Shown: positions 29,675 to 38,293 of the stretch, piece by piece
Layout: every line of letters starts with the position of its first letter
Position numbering within the stretch: the first letter of the stretch is position 1
Position numbers and translations under genes: made by a program
Origin: Campylobacteraceae bacterium
GTDB lineage: Bacteria > Campylobacterota > Campylobacteria > Campylobacterales > Campylobacteraceae
DNA: 64,000 nt
Assembly (NCBI GenBank): GCA_031268335.1
Contig: JAIRXG010000011.1
Coordinates: forward strand, 1-64,000
Direction: 5' to 3'
The notes under the pieces: generated by a model
The model's input: only the letters and a program-made list of their open reading frames with translations
Databases searched by the model: none
What the model was told of the DNA's origin: nothing

Positions 29675-30907
29675 CTAATTTTTAGGAATTGCTATTAGAG
29701 CTTTTTCGCTGGGTTTTGACACAAGTCCATTTATATCGACCGCAACGACTTCGTACGAATATTCTACTTCTTGCGTTACATCTCTATCTACAAACGTATT
29801 GTCTGTGATATTTGTATATGTCAAAATACCGTTTTTGCTCGTGCGTACGACTTGATATTTTACAGCTCTTGCGGATGTATCTCTCCAACCTATCATAATG
29901 CTTCTGCCATCATGTCTTACAACATTTACCGCCGGAGCGGAAGGAACGTCGAGCGTAACGCCCGTCAAAGAAACATTTTGTCTTGGCGACTCAAGTCCGT
30001 CCTTATCAACAACTGTCACATAATAATGTCTCGAAGCTCCGTCTTCTTGTACCACATCTTCATATGTCGTGCTTTTTGTTTTAACTATATGGCTATAGAA
30101 AAAATTCACTTTGCCGGCTCTATAGATATTATAATAATCGACTTCAGGATACGAAGAAGCATCCCATGAGATAACTATTTTTTTCGGCAAATCCCGCGTA
30201 CTTCTTAGGTTTTTTACAGTGGGCGGCAATGGTTTTGTCTGTGCTTCTATGATTTGGCTTGGTGCGGATACAAGTCCGTCATAAGTCTTTGCTATGATTC
30301 TATATCTGTATGATTTTCCGTCTTTGAGTTTCGCATCTATGTATTCTGCGCTTAATTTACCGTTTACAACCGCTATTTGTTCCCACTTAGTTGAACCAAA
30401 ATCATTTCTTTCTATGATGTAAGACGAAACTCTCTCCGAAGGGTGAGGTCTCCAAATAATTTTTATGCGATTAGGAAGATTTGTCATCGCTTGCGCAAAT
30501 GGAACAAACTCTATAGTAGTTTTTGTAGATACTCTAGCAGGCGCGCTTGGTTCGGATTCTTGTTTGTCTTTGTTGAATGTGCTGATTCTATATATATAAT
30601 TTGTCTGCGGTAAAAGTTTCGTGTCAACATAATGCGACACATATCTGTCGTTTATGGAAGCAACTCTATCCAACGAACCGGTATTATTATCAGCCTCAGC
30701 TCTATATATATAATAACCCTCCACTTTCAAATCATATATAGGCGACCACTCCAAACCGATTTCGGTTATGTCCGAAAGCGTTTTTAATTCAGCTATTTTA
30801 GGCATTGCAGGATCTACGACAGGTGTTTGAGGAGTATTAGGACTTTTGCAACCGCTCACTAAAAAAATCAAAGCGATTGTTGAGATTGTCAACATTAATC
30901 GTTTCAT
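29675..30907 (-). CDS. flpA: Fibronectin type III repeat lipoprotein, FlpA-like
   Basis: About 410 residues. The lipoprotein signal is ISTIALIFLVSGCKS with Cys at residue 20. About four fibronectin type III domains follow (EIGLEWSPIYDLKVEGYYIY; IKIIWRPHPSERVSSYIIER; KIVISWDASSYPEVDYYNIY; IMIGWRDTSARAVKYQVV). It would be anchored in the outer membrane. C. jejuni FlpA, an adhesin, has the same architecture and neighbours. The ATG at 30905-30907 has a strong AAAGGAG site and is better than an upstream in-frame ATG. This start lies 71 bases inside the end of rluD. Confidence 0.85.
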   Translation of the reverse strand: MKRLMLTISTIALIFLVSGCKSPNTPQTPVVDPAMPKIAELKTLSDITEIGLEWSPIYDLKVEGYYIYRAEADNNTGSLDRVASINDRYVSHYVDTKLLPQTNYIYRISTFNKDKQESEPSAPARVSTKTTIEFVPFAQAMTNLPNRIKIIWRPHPSERVSSYIIERNDFGSTKWEQIAVVNGKLSAEYIDAKLKDGKSYRYRIIAKTYDGLVSAPSQIIEAQTKPLPPTVKNLRSTRDLPKKIVISWDASSYPEVDYYNIYRAGKVNFFYSHIVKTKSTTYEDVVQEDGASRHYYVTVVDKDGLESPRQNVSLTGVTLDVPSAPAVNVVRHDGRSIMIGWRDTSARAVKYQVVRTSKNGILTYTNITDNTFVDRDVTQEVEYSYEVVAVDINGLVSKPSEKALIAIPKN

Positions 30908-31826
30908 CAATTTTCTCCTTTGTAAAAAATTTTTTAAGCTGTTCTTTAAAATCATCATAAAGCGGCGCGACAAAACTCATTTTTTTACCGTTTTTGGGAT
31001 GAATTAAATGCAAACAATAAGCATGTAACATAACTCTGTTAATTTTAACTCTTTGGCTCTTAAATCCGTATAAATCATCTCCTAAAATATGTCTTCCTAT
31101 AGCGTTTAGATGTACTCTTATCTGATGCGTCCTGCCCGAATACAATTTTGCTCCTATAAGTTCGATGTTCTCTTCCTCACATGTCAAAAGTTTGCAAAAT
31201 GCGCTTTTAGCATCTTTTCCGTTTTCTACAACACCCATTTTTAAGCGATTTTTAGGATGTCTTGCTATAGGTTTATCGACTATAATATCATCTTTCAACG
31301 GATAATCAATCAAAGCAAGGTAGTATCGTCCAAGCGTTCTGTTTTCAAGTTGTTTAGCCAAAGACATGTGAGAGGAGTTGTTTTTTGCTATTACCAAAGC
31401 GCCGCTTGTCTCTTTGTCTATTCTATGAACTATGCCTTCTCTTTCATCTCCGCTTATGGTTGAACGCGATATATTTTTTGCTTTCATCCAATCCGTAAGT
31501 GTAGGCTCTTTCACGCTGGGAGCCGGATGAACGGTAAGAAACGGGGGCTTGTTTACTACCAAAATATCTTCATCTTCAAACACAATCGGCACGTCAAAGT
31601 CAATATCCATATTATTGCTTCTATCCTCTTTTTCTACCTCTTGTACATATAGCAGCTGCCCTTTTTTGAGCTTAGCTCCCGTTTTGATGACAATTTTATT
31701 ATCAACGCTAACCAATCCTTTTTTGATAAGCTCGGTAATTTGATTGCGTGAAACTTGAAATCGGTCTGTCAAAAAATGGTCTAATCTTATATCTTCGCTA
31801 TCGCAAACAAAATTTTTTTCAAGCAC
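30837..31826 (-). CDS. rluD: 23S rRNA pseudouridine synthase, RluD family
   Basis: 329 residues. An N-terminal S4 domain (IRLDHFLTDRFQVSRNQITE) precedes the catalytic domain with HRIDKETSGALVIAKN (catalytic Asp) near residue 137 and YSGRTHQIRVHLN near residue 230. RluD modifies three uridines in helix 69 of 23S rRNA. The C-terminal ~30 residues overlap the lipoprotein start region. It is the first gene of the long leftward operon and is divergent from rodA. Confidence 0.87.
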   Translation of the reverse strand: MLEKNFVCDSEDIRLDHFLTDRFQVSRNQITELIKKGLVSVDNKIVIKTGAKLKKGQLLYVQEVEKEDRSNNMDIDFDVPIVFEDEDILVVNKPPFLTVHPAPSVKEPTLTDWMKAKNISRSTISGDEREGIVHRIDKETSGALVIAKNNSSHMSLAKQLENRTLGRYYLALIDYPLKDDIIVDKPIARHPKNRLKMGVVENGKDAKSAFCKLLTCEEENIELIGAKLYSGRTHQIRVHLNAIGRHILGDDLYGFKSQRVKINRVMLHAYCLHLIHPKNGKKMSFVAPLYDDFKEQLKKFFTKEKIDETINVDNLNNRFDFFSERLQKS

Positions 31827-31854
31827 ATTTATCCTTCATTGATTTGCTATCTGT

Positions 31855-31860
31855 TATAAT
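31855..31860 (+). promoter_or_regulatory. Probable -10 box of rodA
   Basis: TATAAT in CTGTTATAATACAA, 28 bases before the TTG start of rodA and inside the 61-base gap between divergent rluD and rodA. No clear -35 box is seen, as is common in Campylobacterota sigma-70 promoters. Confidence 0.55.
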
Positions 31861-31887
31861 ACAAAAAATTATTTAACGGACGCAAAA

Positions 31888-33042
31888 TTGTTCCAAATAG
31901 ACAGACGCATTGTAACCCATTTTGATTTTCTTCTTCCTATATTGGTTATACCTATTATTATATTTTCTCATTATCTTATCTCTGAAGCAAATCAAATGCT
32001 GGCCTCAAAACAGATGGTCTATTTTGGAGTGGGATTTTTTGCATTTTTATTTTTCTTTTTGCTGCCCATGAGAAAACTTGAGTGGCTTATACCTATTTTT
32101 TATTGGATTGGTATAGTATTGCTCATAAGCGTTTTTATATTCGGCACGCGAAAACTTGGAGCGCAAAGATGGATAGAGATACCGTTTGTCCACTTTACAG
32201 TTCAGCCTTCGGAATTTTTCAAACCGTTATTTTTACTTATGCTGTGTTATCTTGTTAAACAAAATCCTCCGCCATCAACAGGTTACGGATTAAAAATGTT
32301 CAGTATCGTCAGCGCTCACATACTGATACCTTTCGTATTAATACTCATAGAACCGGATCTTGGAACGGCTCTTGTGCTATTAATCATCGGGTATGGGGTG
32401 CTTTTTCTTGTGGGCGTAGACAAAAAAATATGGTTGATTGTGGCTCTTATTATTCCTATTACAGCCGTTATATCATATAACTATATTTTGCATGATTATC
32501 AGAAAAAAAGAATTGAAACTTTTATAAACAGTGCCGAAAGTTGTGAAAATTGTCATCAAGTAAGACAATCAATAGTAGCCATAGGTTCAGGCGGACTTAC
32601 GGGAAAAAGCAAAGACGAGGCGACGCAAACCATGCTGAAGTTCTTGCCTATTTCTACAAGCGATTTTATTTTTGCTTATGTAGTTGAAAGACAAGGATTT
32701 TTCGGAGGACTTGGACTTTTATTTTTGTATACGCTGCTCATTTTGCATTTAATGACACTCTTTATCAAGCATAAAAAAGATTATTTTACTCAAATTGTAG
32801 CGGCTGGAATTGCCCTTTTATTGTTTGTATATACTGGGGTTAATATCGCTATGACTGTTGGTTTTGCTCCTGTTGTAGGCATTCCGTTACCATTTTTTAG
32901 CTATGGCGGAAGCAGTTTTATCACTTTTATGATTTTCTTTGGAATTTTTGAAAATCTTATGGCTTTTCGCTTTGACCCTATGCATAAGTCAATAAAATAT
33001 TCAACAAATCAACCCAATAAACATTTTTTTAAGGAAAGATAG
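31888..33042 (+). CDS. rodA: Rod-shape-determining peptidoglycan glycosyltransferase RodA
   Basis: 384 residues, SEDS family, with about ten membrane segments. Diagnostic are KLGAQRWIEIPFVHFTVQPSEF near residue 90, IEPDLGTALVLLIIG near residue 150, and VGFAPVVGIPLPFFSYGGSSF near the C-terminus. It polymerises glycan strands for cell elongation with a PBP2 partner. The start is TTG at 31888-31890 with a weak GGACG site; no better start lies nearby. The next gene is a tRNA. Confidence 0.9.
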   Translation: MFQIDRRIVTHFDFLLPILVIPIIIFSHYLISEANQMLASKQMVYFGVGFFAFLFFFLLPMRKLEWLIPIFYWIGIVLLISVFIFGTRKLGAQRWIEIPFVHFTVQPSEFFKPLFLLMLCYLVKQNPPPSTGYGLKMFSIVSAHILIPFVLILIEPDLGTALVLLIIGYGVLFLVGVDKKIWLIVALIIPITAVISYNYILHDYQKKRIETFINSAESCENCHQVRQSIVAIGSGGLTGKSKDEATQTMLKFLPISTSDFIFAYVVERQGFFGGLGLLFLYTLLILHLMTLFIKHKKDYFTQIVAAGIALLLFVYTGVNIAMTVGFAPVVGIPLPFFSYGGSSFITFMIFFGIFENLMAFRFDPMHKSIKYSTNQPNKHFFKER

Positions 33043-33043
33043 T

Positions 33044-33049
33044 TATAAT
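33044..33049 (+). promoter_or_regulatory. Probable -10 box of the tRNA gene
   Basis: TATAAT directly after the rodA stop, 44 bases upstream of the tRNA. The position fits transcription from about 33056 with a short 5' leader. Confidence 0.45.
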
Positions 33050-33093
33050 TTCACCCTTGTTTTAAAAAACAAAATAACACCACGCATCTGCTT

Positions 33094-33170
33094 GGGTCCT
33101 TAGCTCAGTTGGTTAGAGCAACCCGCTCATAACGGGTTGGTCGCAGGTTCGAGTCCTGCAGGACCCACCA
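33094..33170 (+). tRNA. tRNA with CAT anticodon (elongator Met, possibly Ile2)
   Basis: 77 bases with encoded CCA. The acceptor GGGTCCT pairs with AGGACCC, the discriminator is A, the D-arm is TAGCTCAGTTGGTTAGAGCA, the anticodon stem ACCCG/CGGGT encloses loop CTCATAA, and the T-arm is GCAGGTTCGAGTCCTGC. The anticodon CAT is at 33128-33130. A paired first base and the absence of the three consecutive G:C pairs of initiator tRNA exclude fMet. Elongator Met and lysidine-modified Ile2 cannot be separated with certainty by eye. Confidence 0.95.
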
Positions 33171-33346
33171 CTTTTTAAAAAACGCGATTTGCATGATTGA
33201 CATTGTTCTTTTAGTTAATCCAAAATGCCCACTACATGTAGAGCGCGCAAAAATATCACATAATTTATTACTACAGTATTTTTTAGGCTTATCTTTAAAG
33301 TTTTTGATGTAGAATTGTATTTTGTTTATTTTTTAGAGGGGTCTTT

Positions 33347-34837
33347 ATGAAAAAGTTTTTGTTTCTGATATTAGGGCTTTTGGTTGTTGTTGTCGGCTTT
33401 TTTGCTTTTAGCATATTTTATTCGAAAAGCAAGGTTGATCTCTTTTTTAACACCGATAACAAATCCTTGTACAACAAGGGTGGAATTACTTGGAAACTAA
33501 ATGATTTTGAAAGTAAAATTTTCAACGGAAAATATACTACGGAACTCTCGATATTTGACGAAAAAATAGCTGTTTTTGAACACGAAGCAAAATTTGGTTT
33601 GAGAGGTTTAAATATCCTTAATATAGGCTCTATTGAGACTACGGCCAAAATTTATGATTTTGATAATATAGAACGAATATTTAATCTTTCAAGCGATGTA
33701 AAATTTAACGGCATAAATACAAAAGTTGATATCAAAGAGAACTCAAAAGAACTTGATAACGATGCGCAAAAAGAACTTTTTGTTTTTTCGTGGAAAGATA
33801 TAAAAGCAAACTACTTTACGTCATTTGAGCGCGATGTTATAGATTTCAACGCCAATATACCTTATTTTTCAGCGCTTATAAACGCAAAACAAGAAAACGT
33901 TTCATTTGTGATAGAAAATCAAAAATATTCAAGTTATACCTCTAAAAGAAAAGTCGGCATGTGGCTTGGAAACTCTTTAGCCAAAATAGGCAAAATTTCC
34001 GTTACGATAGATAGCAAAAAAGAAAATTACGACTATTATGGCGGTTACTATGACGATGATTATGATAACAGCGATTATTACTCTTATGAAGACGAATCCG
34101 ATAATTTTTCCGAAAACAATGATTATACCTCGGAAAATGATGAAAAACCAGCGGAAATTGTTAATACAAATGTGGAATTATCTGGTATAGATATGCTGTT
34201 TAGTATTGAGGAGGGCAATAATTTAACTATCTCTTCAAACAATAAATTATCTTTGGAAAATTTCGCATTGGGCAAAGATGAAACAAATCTGACATTAAAC
34301 GATATTGTTTTTGATATAAGTCTTCAAAACATAGATTTGGACAGCATGAAAAAAATAATGGATTCTTTTGACAATGTTGACTTGCAAGATGACAAACAGC
34401 TTGTGCTTTTAGGAATGTCGTTTATAGGATATGCGCCTAATATCTTAGCAAAGCATCCGAAACTTACCTTAAATGAACTTAGCATAAAATATGGAAATCA
34501 AACTCACAAAATAGACGGTTTTATCCAATATATCGGCAATGGAGATTTGCAATCACTTTATAAAAATATCAAAAATGACTTGATCGCAAAGTTTAATATA
34601 AGTGTCGGACAAACGTCAGTCAGAGAAATTTTACGCAAACAGTTTGAAGGCGATTCTTATGAAACAGAGGAAGATGCTGAGGAACTTTTAAATAAAAGAT
34701 TTGAAGAGCTTAAAGAGTTAGGCTTTGAACTTGAAAATAACGAAATAAAAGGCACTATAGAGTATAAAAACAACGCTTTGCTTATAAATGGCAAATCGTC
34801 GATTTTGCTTGAAATCCTGCTCGCAAGTCTATTTTAA
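33347..34837 (+). CDS. Membrane-anchored YdgA/DUF945-like protein
   Basis: 496 residues. An N-terminal anchor (FLFLILGLLVVVVGFFAF) leaves a long periplasmic part with beta-rich, Asn/Asp-rich segments. The shape (short N-terminal anchor, tyrosine-rich 'YNKGGITWKL' after the anchor, all-beta body) resembles DUF945/YdgA proteins of unknown function. Residues ~226-268 are a low-complexity stretch of Asp, Tyr, Ser, Glu and Asn. GAGGGG stands upstream of the ATG. Function is unknown; the family match is moderate. Confidence 0.6.
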   Translation: MKKFLFLILGLLVVVVGFFAFSIFYSKSKVDLFFNTDNKSLYNKGGITWKLNDFESKIFNGKYTTELSIFDEKIAVFEHEAKFGLRGLNILNIGSIETTAKIYDFDNIERIFNLSSDVKFNGINTKVDIKENSKELDNDAQKELFVFSWKDIKANYFTSFERDVIDFNANIPYFSALINAKQENVSFVIENQKYSSYTSKRKVGMWLGNSLAKIGKISVTIDSKKENYDYYGGYYDDDYDNSDYYSYEDESDNFSENNDYTSENDEKPAEIVNTNVELSGIDMLFSIEEGNNLTISSNNKLSLENFALGKDETNLTLNDIVFDISLQNIDLDSMKKIMDSFDNVDLQDDKQLVLLGMSFIGYAPNILAKHPKLTLNELSIKYGNQTHKIDGFIQYIGNGDLQSLYKNIKNDLIAKFNISVGQTSVREILRKQFEGDSYETEEDAEELLNKRFEELKELGFELENNEIKGTIEYKNNALLINGKSSILLEILLASLF

Positions 34838-34842
34838 TCTTT

Positions 34843-34869
34843 TTGCATAGGTCTTCGCGACCTATGCAA
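34843..34869 (+). terminator. Strong hairpin after the DUF945-like gene
   Basis: An 11-bp perfect stem (TTGCATAGGTC with GACCTATGCAA) with a five-base loop TTCGC. It starts five bases after the stop codon. The following bases GTTTAC give only a short T-run, so it may act as a terminator or as an mRNA 3' end stabiliser. Confidence 0.6.
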
Positions 34870-34910
34870 GTTTACAATAATCTATCTAACTTTCATGTTA
34901 TGGATATAAT

Positions 34911-34926
34911 ATTCTACATGTAGAAT
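34911..34926. repeat. 16-bp perfect palindrome centred on TACATGTA
   Basis: ATTCTACATGTAGAAT is a perfect palindrome in the gap between the DUF945-like gene and nhaA, 42 bases after a separate terminator-like hairpin. It belongs to the TACATGTA family of this window. Confidence 0.8.
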
Positions 34927-35102
34927 TATGTATCTTTATATTTTAAAAAAAAGCAAATTTTTATATTTTTTGCTAAAAAACTTGATAAATTGTGCATTTT
35001 TTACATTAAATTGACAATTTCTAATGAAAACAATAGCTAATTCATATTACAATACCAAAAACACTTATATTTTCAAATAAATTTCATAACTAGGGTTAAG
35101 GT

Positions 35103-36470
35103 TTGAGTATTCTAGGGATAGGGAACAAAAGTTCTACCAAAAAAATCGGCACTTTTATAAATGAATTCGTCAAACAAGAGTCGTTTGGTGGTATATTATT
35201 ATTCCTTGCCGCTATTGTGGCTATGATAGCTGCAAATTCTCCCATTTTATCTCATGCCTATTTTTCTTTGTGGGAATTGAAATTTGGCATATCAATAGCC
35301 GATTACAGCTTCATAAAAGATGTGCATTTTTGGGTAAATGACGGACTTATGGCGCTTTTTTTTCTTATGGTAGGACTTGAAGTTAAACGTGAGCTTTTGG
35401 TAGGAGAACTTTCAAGTTTTCAAAAAGCTATCTCTCCTATTTTTGCCTCTGTGGGAGGTATGCTTTTCCCTATACTTATCTTTTTGTACTGTACTTGGGG
35501 AAGCGGAAACGAGCATGGATTTGCAATACCTATGGGAACGGATACGGCATTCGCGCTAGGCGTGTTGTTGTTACTTGGAAACAGAATTCCGATTAAACTT
35601 AAAGTATTTTTGGTAACTTTAGCAATTGCCGACGATATAGGTTCTATCTTGGTCATCGCTGTTTTTTATACCAATACTATCTCTTATTTTTATTTGATGC
35701 TTGCCATATTAGTAACCTCTATTTTGTTTTTATTCAATAGATCGGGCGTTAAAACGCTTATCGTATACTTTTTGGGCGGTATAATTTTATGGTATTTTTT
35801 CTATAAAAGCGGCATTCATGCAACAATATCCGGTATTGCGCTGGCATTTTGCATACCGATTCGCTCAAAAATTAATAGTACGGGATTTTTAGAGCATTTA
35901 CGATTAGCCGTAAATGTATTTTATTCAAATGCACCCAAGCAAGATACTCAACAAGTGCTGCTGACGGCAAAACAAAACAACGCGCTGGAAATTATAGCTA
36001 AAGCTTATGACGAAGTCCAAAGTCCTCTTGTAAGATTGGAACACTACCTCCACCCTTTGAGCGCATATTTCATTATGCCTATTTTTGCCCTTGCAAATGC
36101 GGGCGTAAAAATAGAACAGGGCTTTGAGTTTAACGAAATGTTTTGGGGAATAGCTTTGGGACTTTTTGTTGGAAAACCTCTTGGAATATTTGCCTTTACA
36201 TATATATTGGACTTTTTTGGAATATCAAGGAAACCGAGCAATCTCACGTGGACGCAAATACTTGGCGTGGGACTTGTAGCAGGTATCGGTTTTACGATGT
36301 CTATACTTATATCAAATCTCGCATACAAAGGGGTTGCGGATCAAGCTACATTGTCAGTGCTTATAACTTCGCTTGCTGCTACGGTAGTATCATTCGTATT
36401 TTTCTTTATTTTTGCGCCGAAAGAAAATATAACGACTACATCGGTTGCTCCCACAAAAGAGACCATATAG
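35103..36470 (+). CDS. nhaA: Na+/H+ antiporter NhaA
   Basis: 455 residues with about 12 membrane segments. The start of the conserved region is SFGGILLFLAAIVAMIAANS; the ion-binding aspartates are in TLAIADDIGSILVIAVFY near residue 183. VNDGLMALFFLMVGLEVKRE near residue 79 is diagnostic. It exchanges Na+ for H+ across the inner membrane. The start is TTG at 35103, with AGGG seven bases upstream, and no ATG is available nearby. The central cytoplasmic loop (~280-310) is longer than in E. coli NhaA, as in other Campylobacterota. Confidence 0.93.
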   Translation: MSILGIGNKSSTKKIGTFINEFVKQESFGGILLFLAAIVAMIAANSPILSHAYFSLWELKFGISIADYSFIKDVHFWVNDGLMALFFLMVGLEVKRELLVGELSSFQKAISPIFASVGGMLFPILIFLYCTWGSGNEHGFAIPMGTDTAFALGVLLLLGNRIPIKLKVFLVTLAIADDIGSILVIAVFYTNTISYFYLMLAILVTSILFLFNRSGVKTLIVYFLGGIILWYFFYKSGIHATISGIALAFCIPIRSKINSTGFLEHLRLAVNVFYSNAPKQDTQQVLLTAKQNNALEIIAKAYDEVQSPLVRLEHYLHPLSAYFIMPIFALANAGVKIEQGFEFNEMFWGIALGLFVGKPLGIFAFTYILDFFGISRKPSNLTWTQILGVGLVAGIGFTMSILISNLAYKGVADQATLSVLITSLAATVVSFVFFFIFAPKENITTTSVAPTKETI

Positions 36471-36553
36471 TGTTTCTTAAAAAAGCGTAATAATTAAACA
36501 AAATTTATATTCTGAAGGTATAAAATACCGATATTTGATTTTAAAGGAATAAC

Positions 36554-38206
36554 ATGTCTGACTTCACGCCGGCTTTAAACTACTTTAACTACCCGCTGCT
36601 AATTAAACAACTGCTTTTCACGCCAATTGCCAACAATCCTAATCAAGAGATAATTTACAAAAACAACTTTAGAATGACATATGACACATTTAAAAAACGC
36701 GTCTGTAAATTGGCAAACATACTAATTGAACTTGGCGTTAAAAAGGGTGATACCGTAGCCATTATGGATTACGACTCGCACAGATACCTTGAGTGCTATT
36801 TTGCCATACCGATGATTGGCGCGGTTATGCATATGATAAATATAAGATTGAGTCCGGAACAAATATTATACACTATCGACCATGCGCAAGACGATGTTTT
36901 GCTGATACATAGCGATTTTATACCCATAGTAGAGCAGATAAGAGGAAGAATCGATACTATCAACAATTACATTTTAATGAGCGAAAGCAATGAGGTAACG
37001 CAAAGTATAATTCCTTTTATCGGCGAATACGAGCAGTTGATAGAAAAAGCGAGCGATAAGTTTGATTTTCCGGATTTTGACGAAAATACACGAGCAACTA
37101 CATTTTACACAACGGGTACTACAGGAATGCCAAAGGGCGTGTATTTCACACACCGTCAATTAGTGCTTCATACTATGGGTGCACTGCTTAGCCTCTCTTC
37201 TTACGCAAATCATGCTAGTTTTAACCAAAACGACGTATATATGCCAATAACTCCGATGTTTCACGTACATGCGTGGGGAATTCCGTATATGGCGACTTTT
37301 ATGGGAGTAAAACAGGTGTATCCCGGCAAATATATACCTGATACTTTATTGGATTTGATACAAAAAGAGGGAGTAACATTTTCGCATTGCGTTCCTACAA
37401 TACTCCATATGTTGCTAAATTCACCCAAAATAAACGAGATTGATTTAAGCAAATGGAAAGTTATCATAGGCGGCGCATCTTTGTCTCAAGCTCTTGCGAT
37501 AGCTGGATTAAATAGAGGAATAGACATATTTGCAGGGTACGGTATGAGTGAAACTTGTCCGATTCTATCTTTAGCAAGATTAACCAAAGAGATGCTCACG
37601 AAAAATTATGAAGAACAAGCAAAAATCAGAACCAAAACAGGCACTTCACTTGGTCTCGTGGAGATGAAAATAGTAGATGAGGATATGAATGAAGTCACGC
37701 ATAACGGCGAAAGTACCGGCGAAATAGTCGTGCGCGCTCCTTGGCTTACCGCAGGATATTTAAAAGACCAAAAAAACTCCGAAAATCTTTGGAAAGACGG
37801 ATATTTACATACGGGAGACGTCGCAAATTGCGATGAATTCGGTTATTTTAAAATCACGGACAGAGCAAAAGATATCATAAAAGTAGGCGGGGAATGGGTG
37901 TCGTCGTTGGAACTTGAAGATATCATTCACCAACATCCATCCGTCTTTGAAGTTGCGGTCATAGCAGTACCGGATGAAAAATGGGGCGAAAGACCGTTAG
38001 GACTTGTAGTGTCCAATACGGAAGATAAAAAGCTATTAGAAAAAGAGATAATAGCCCATGCAAAAGAGGTTATTAAAAATGGACTTATGGCAAGAGAAAG
38101 TATGCTTTTGAAAATCCATTTTGTGAACGAAATAGATAAAACAAGCGTCGGTAAAACCGATAAAAAAATGTTGAGAGAAAAATATAAAAATATTTTTAAT
38201 CAATAA
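36554..38206 (+). CDS. Acyl-CoA ligase (fatty acid / AMP-forming synthetase)
   Basis: 550 residues of the ANL superfamily. The P-loop is TTFYTTGTTGMPKGVYFTH near residue 196, followed by FAGYGMSETCPI near residue 334, LHTGDVANCDEFGYFKI near residue 418 and KDIIKVGGEWVSSLELED near residue 440. The catalytic Lys of SVGKTDKKML near the C-terminus is present. It adenylates a carboxylic acid and forms its CoA ester; medium- to long-chain fatty acids are likely. AAAGGAA stands before the ATG. It stands alone between nhaA and a convergent gene. Confidence 0.87.
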   Translation: MSDFTPALNYFNYPLLIKQLLFTPIANNPNQEIIYKNNFRMTYDTFKKRVCKLANILIELGVKKGDTVAIMDYDSHRYLECYFAIPMIGAVMHMINIRLSPEQILYTIDHAQDDVLLIHSDFIPIVEQIRGRIDTINNYILMSESNEVTQSIIPFIGEYEQLIEKASDKFDFPDFDENTRATTFYTTGTTGMPKGVYFTHRQLVLHTMGALLSLSSYANHASFNQNDVYMPITPMFHVHAWGIPYMATFMGVKQVYPGKYIPDTLLDLIQKEGVTFSHCVPTILHMLLNSPKINEIDLSKWKVIIGGASLSQALAIAGLNRGIDIFAGYGMSETCPILSLARLTKEMLTKNYEEQAKIRTKTGTSLGLVEMKIVDEDMNEVTHNGESTGEIVVRAPWLTAGYLKDQKNSENLWKDGYLHTGDVANCDEFGYFKITDRAKDIIKVGGEWVSSLELEDIIHQHPSVFEVAVIAVPDEKWGERPLGLVVSNTEDKKLLEKEIIAHAKEVIKNGLMARESMLLKIHFVNEIDKTSVGKTDKKMLREKYKNIFNQ

Positions 38207-38293
38207 AATATTACTTTTTGGATTTTTTACCGCTTACATGTAGGGTTTTGCATATAAGATAATTTTTAATTTAAGATTTTAGCTTAAAACATT

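Noticed and set aside
33094..33170. Initiator tRNA-fMet
   Set aside because: The first base pair is formed and the anticodon stem lacks the three G:C pairs of initiator tRNA.
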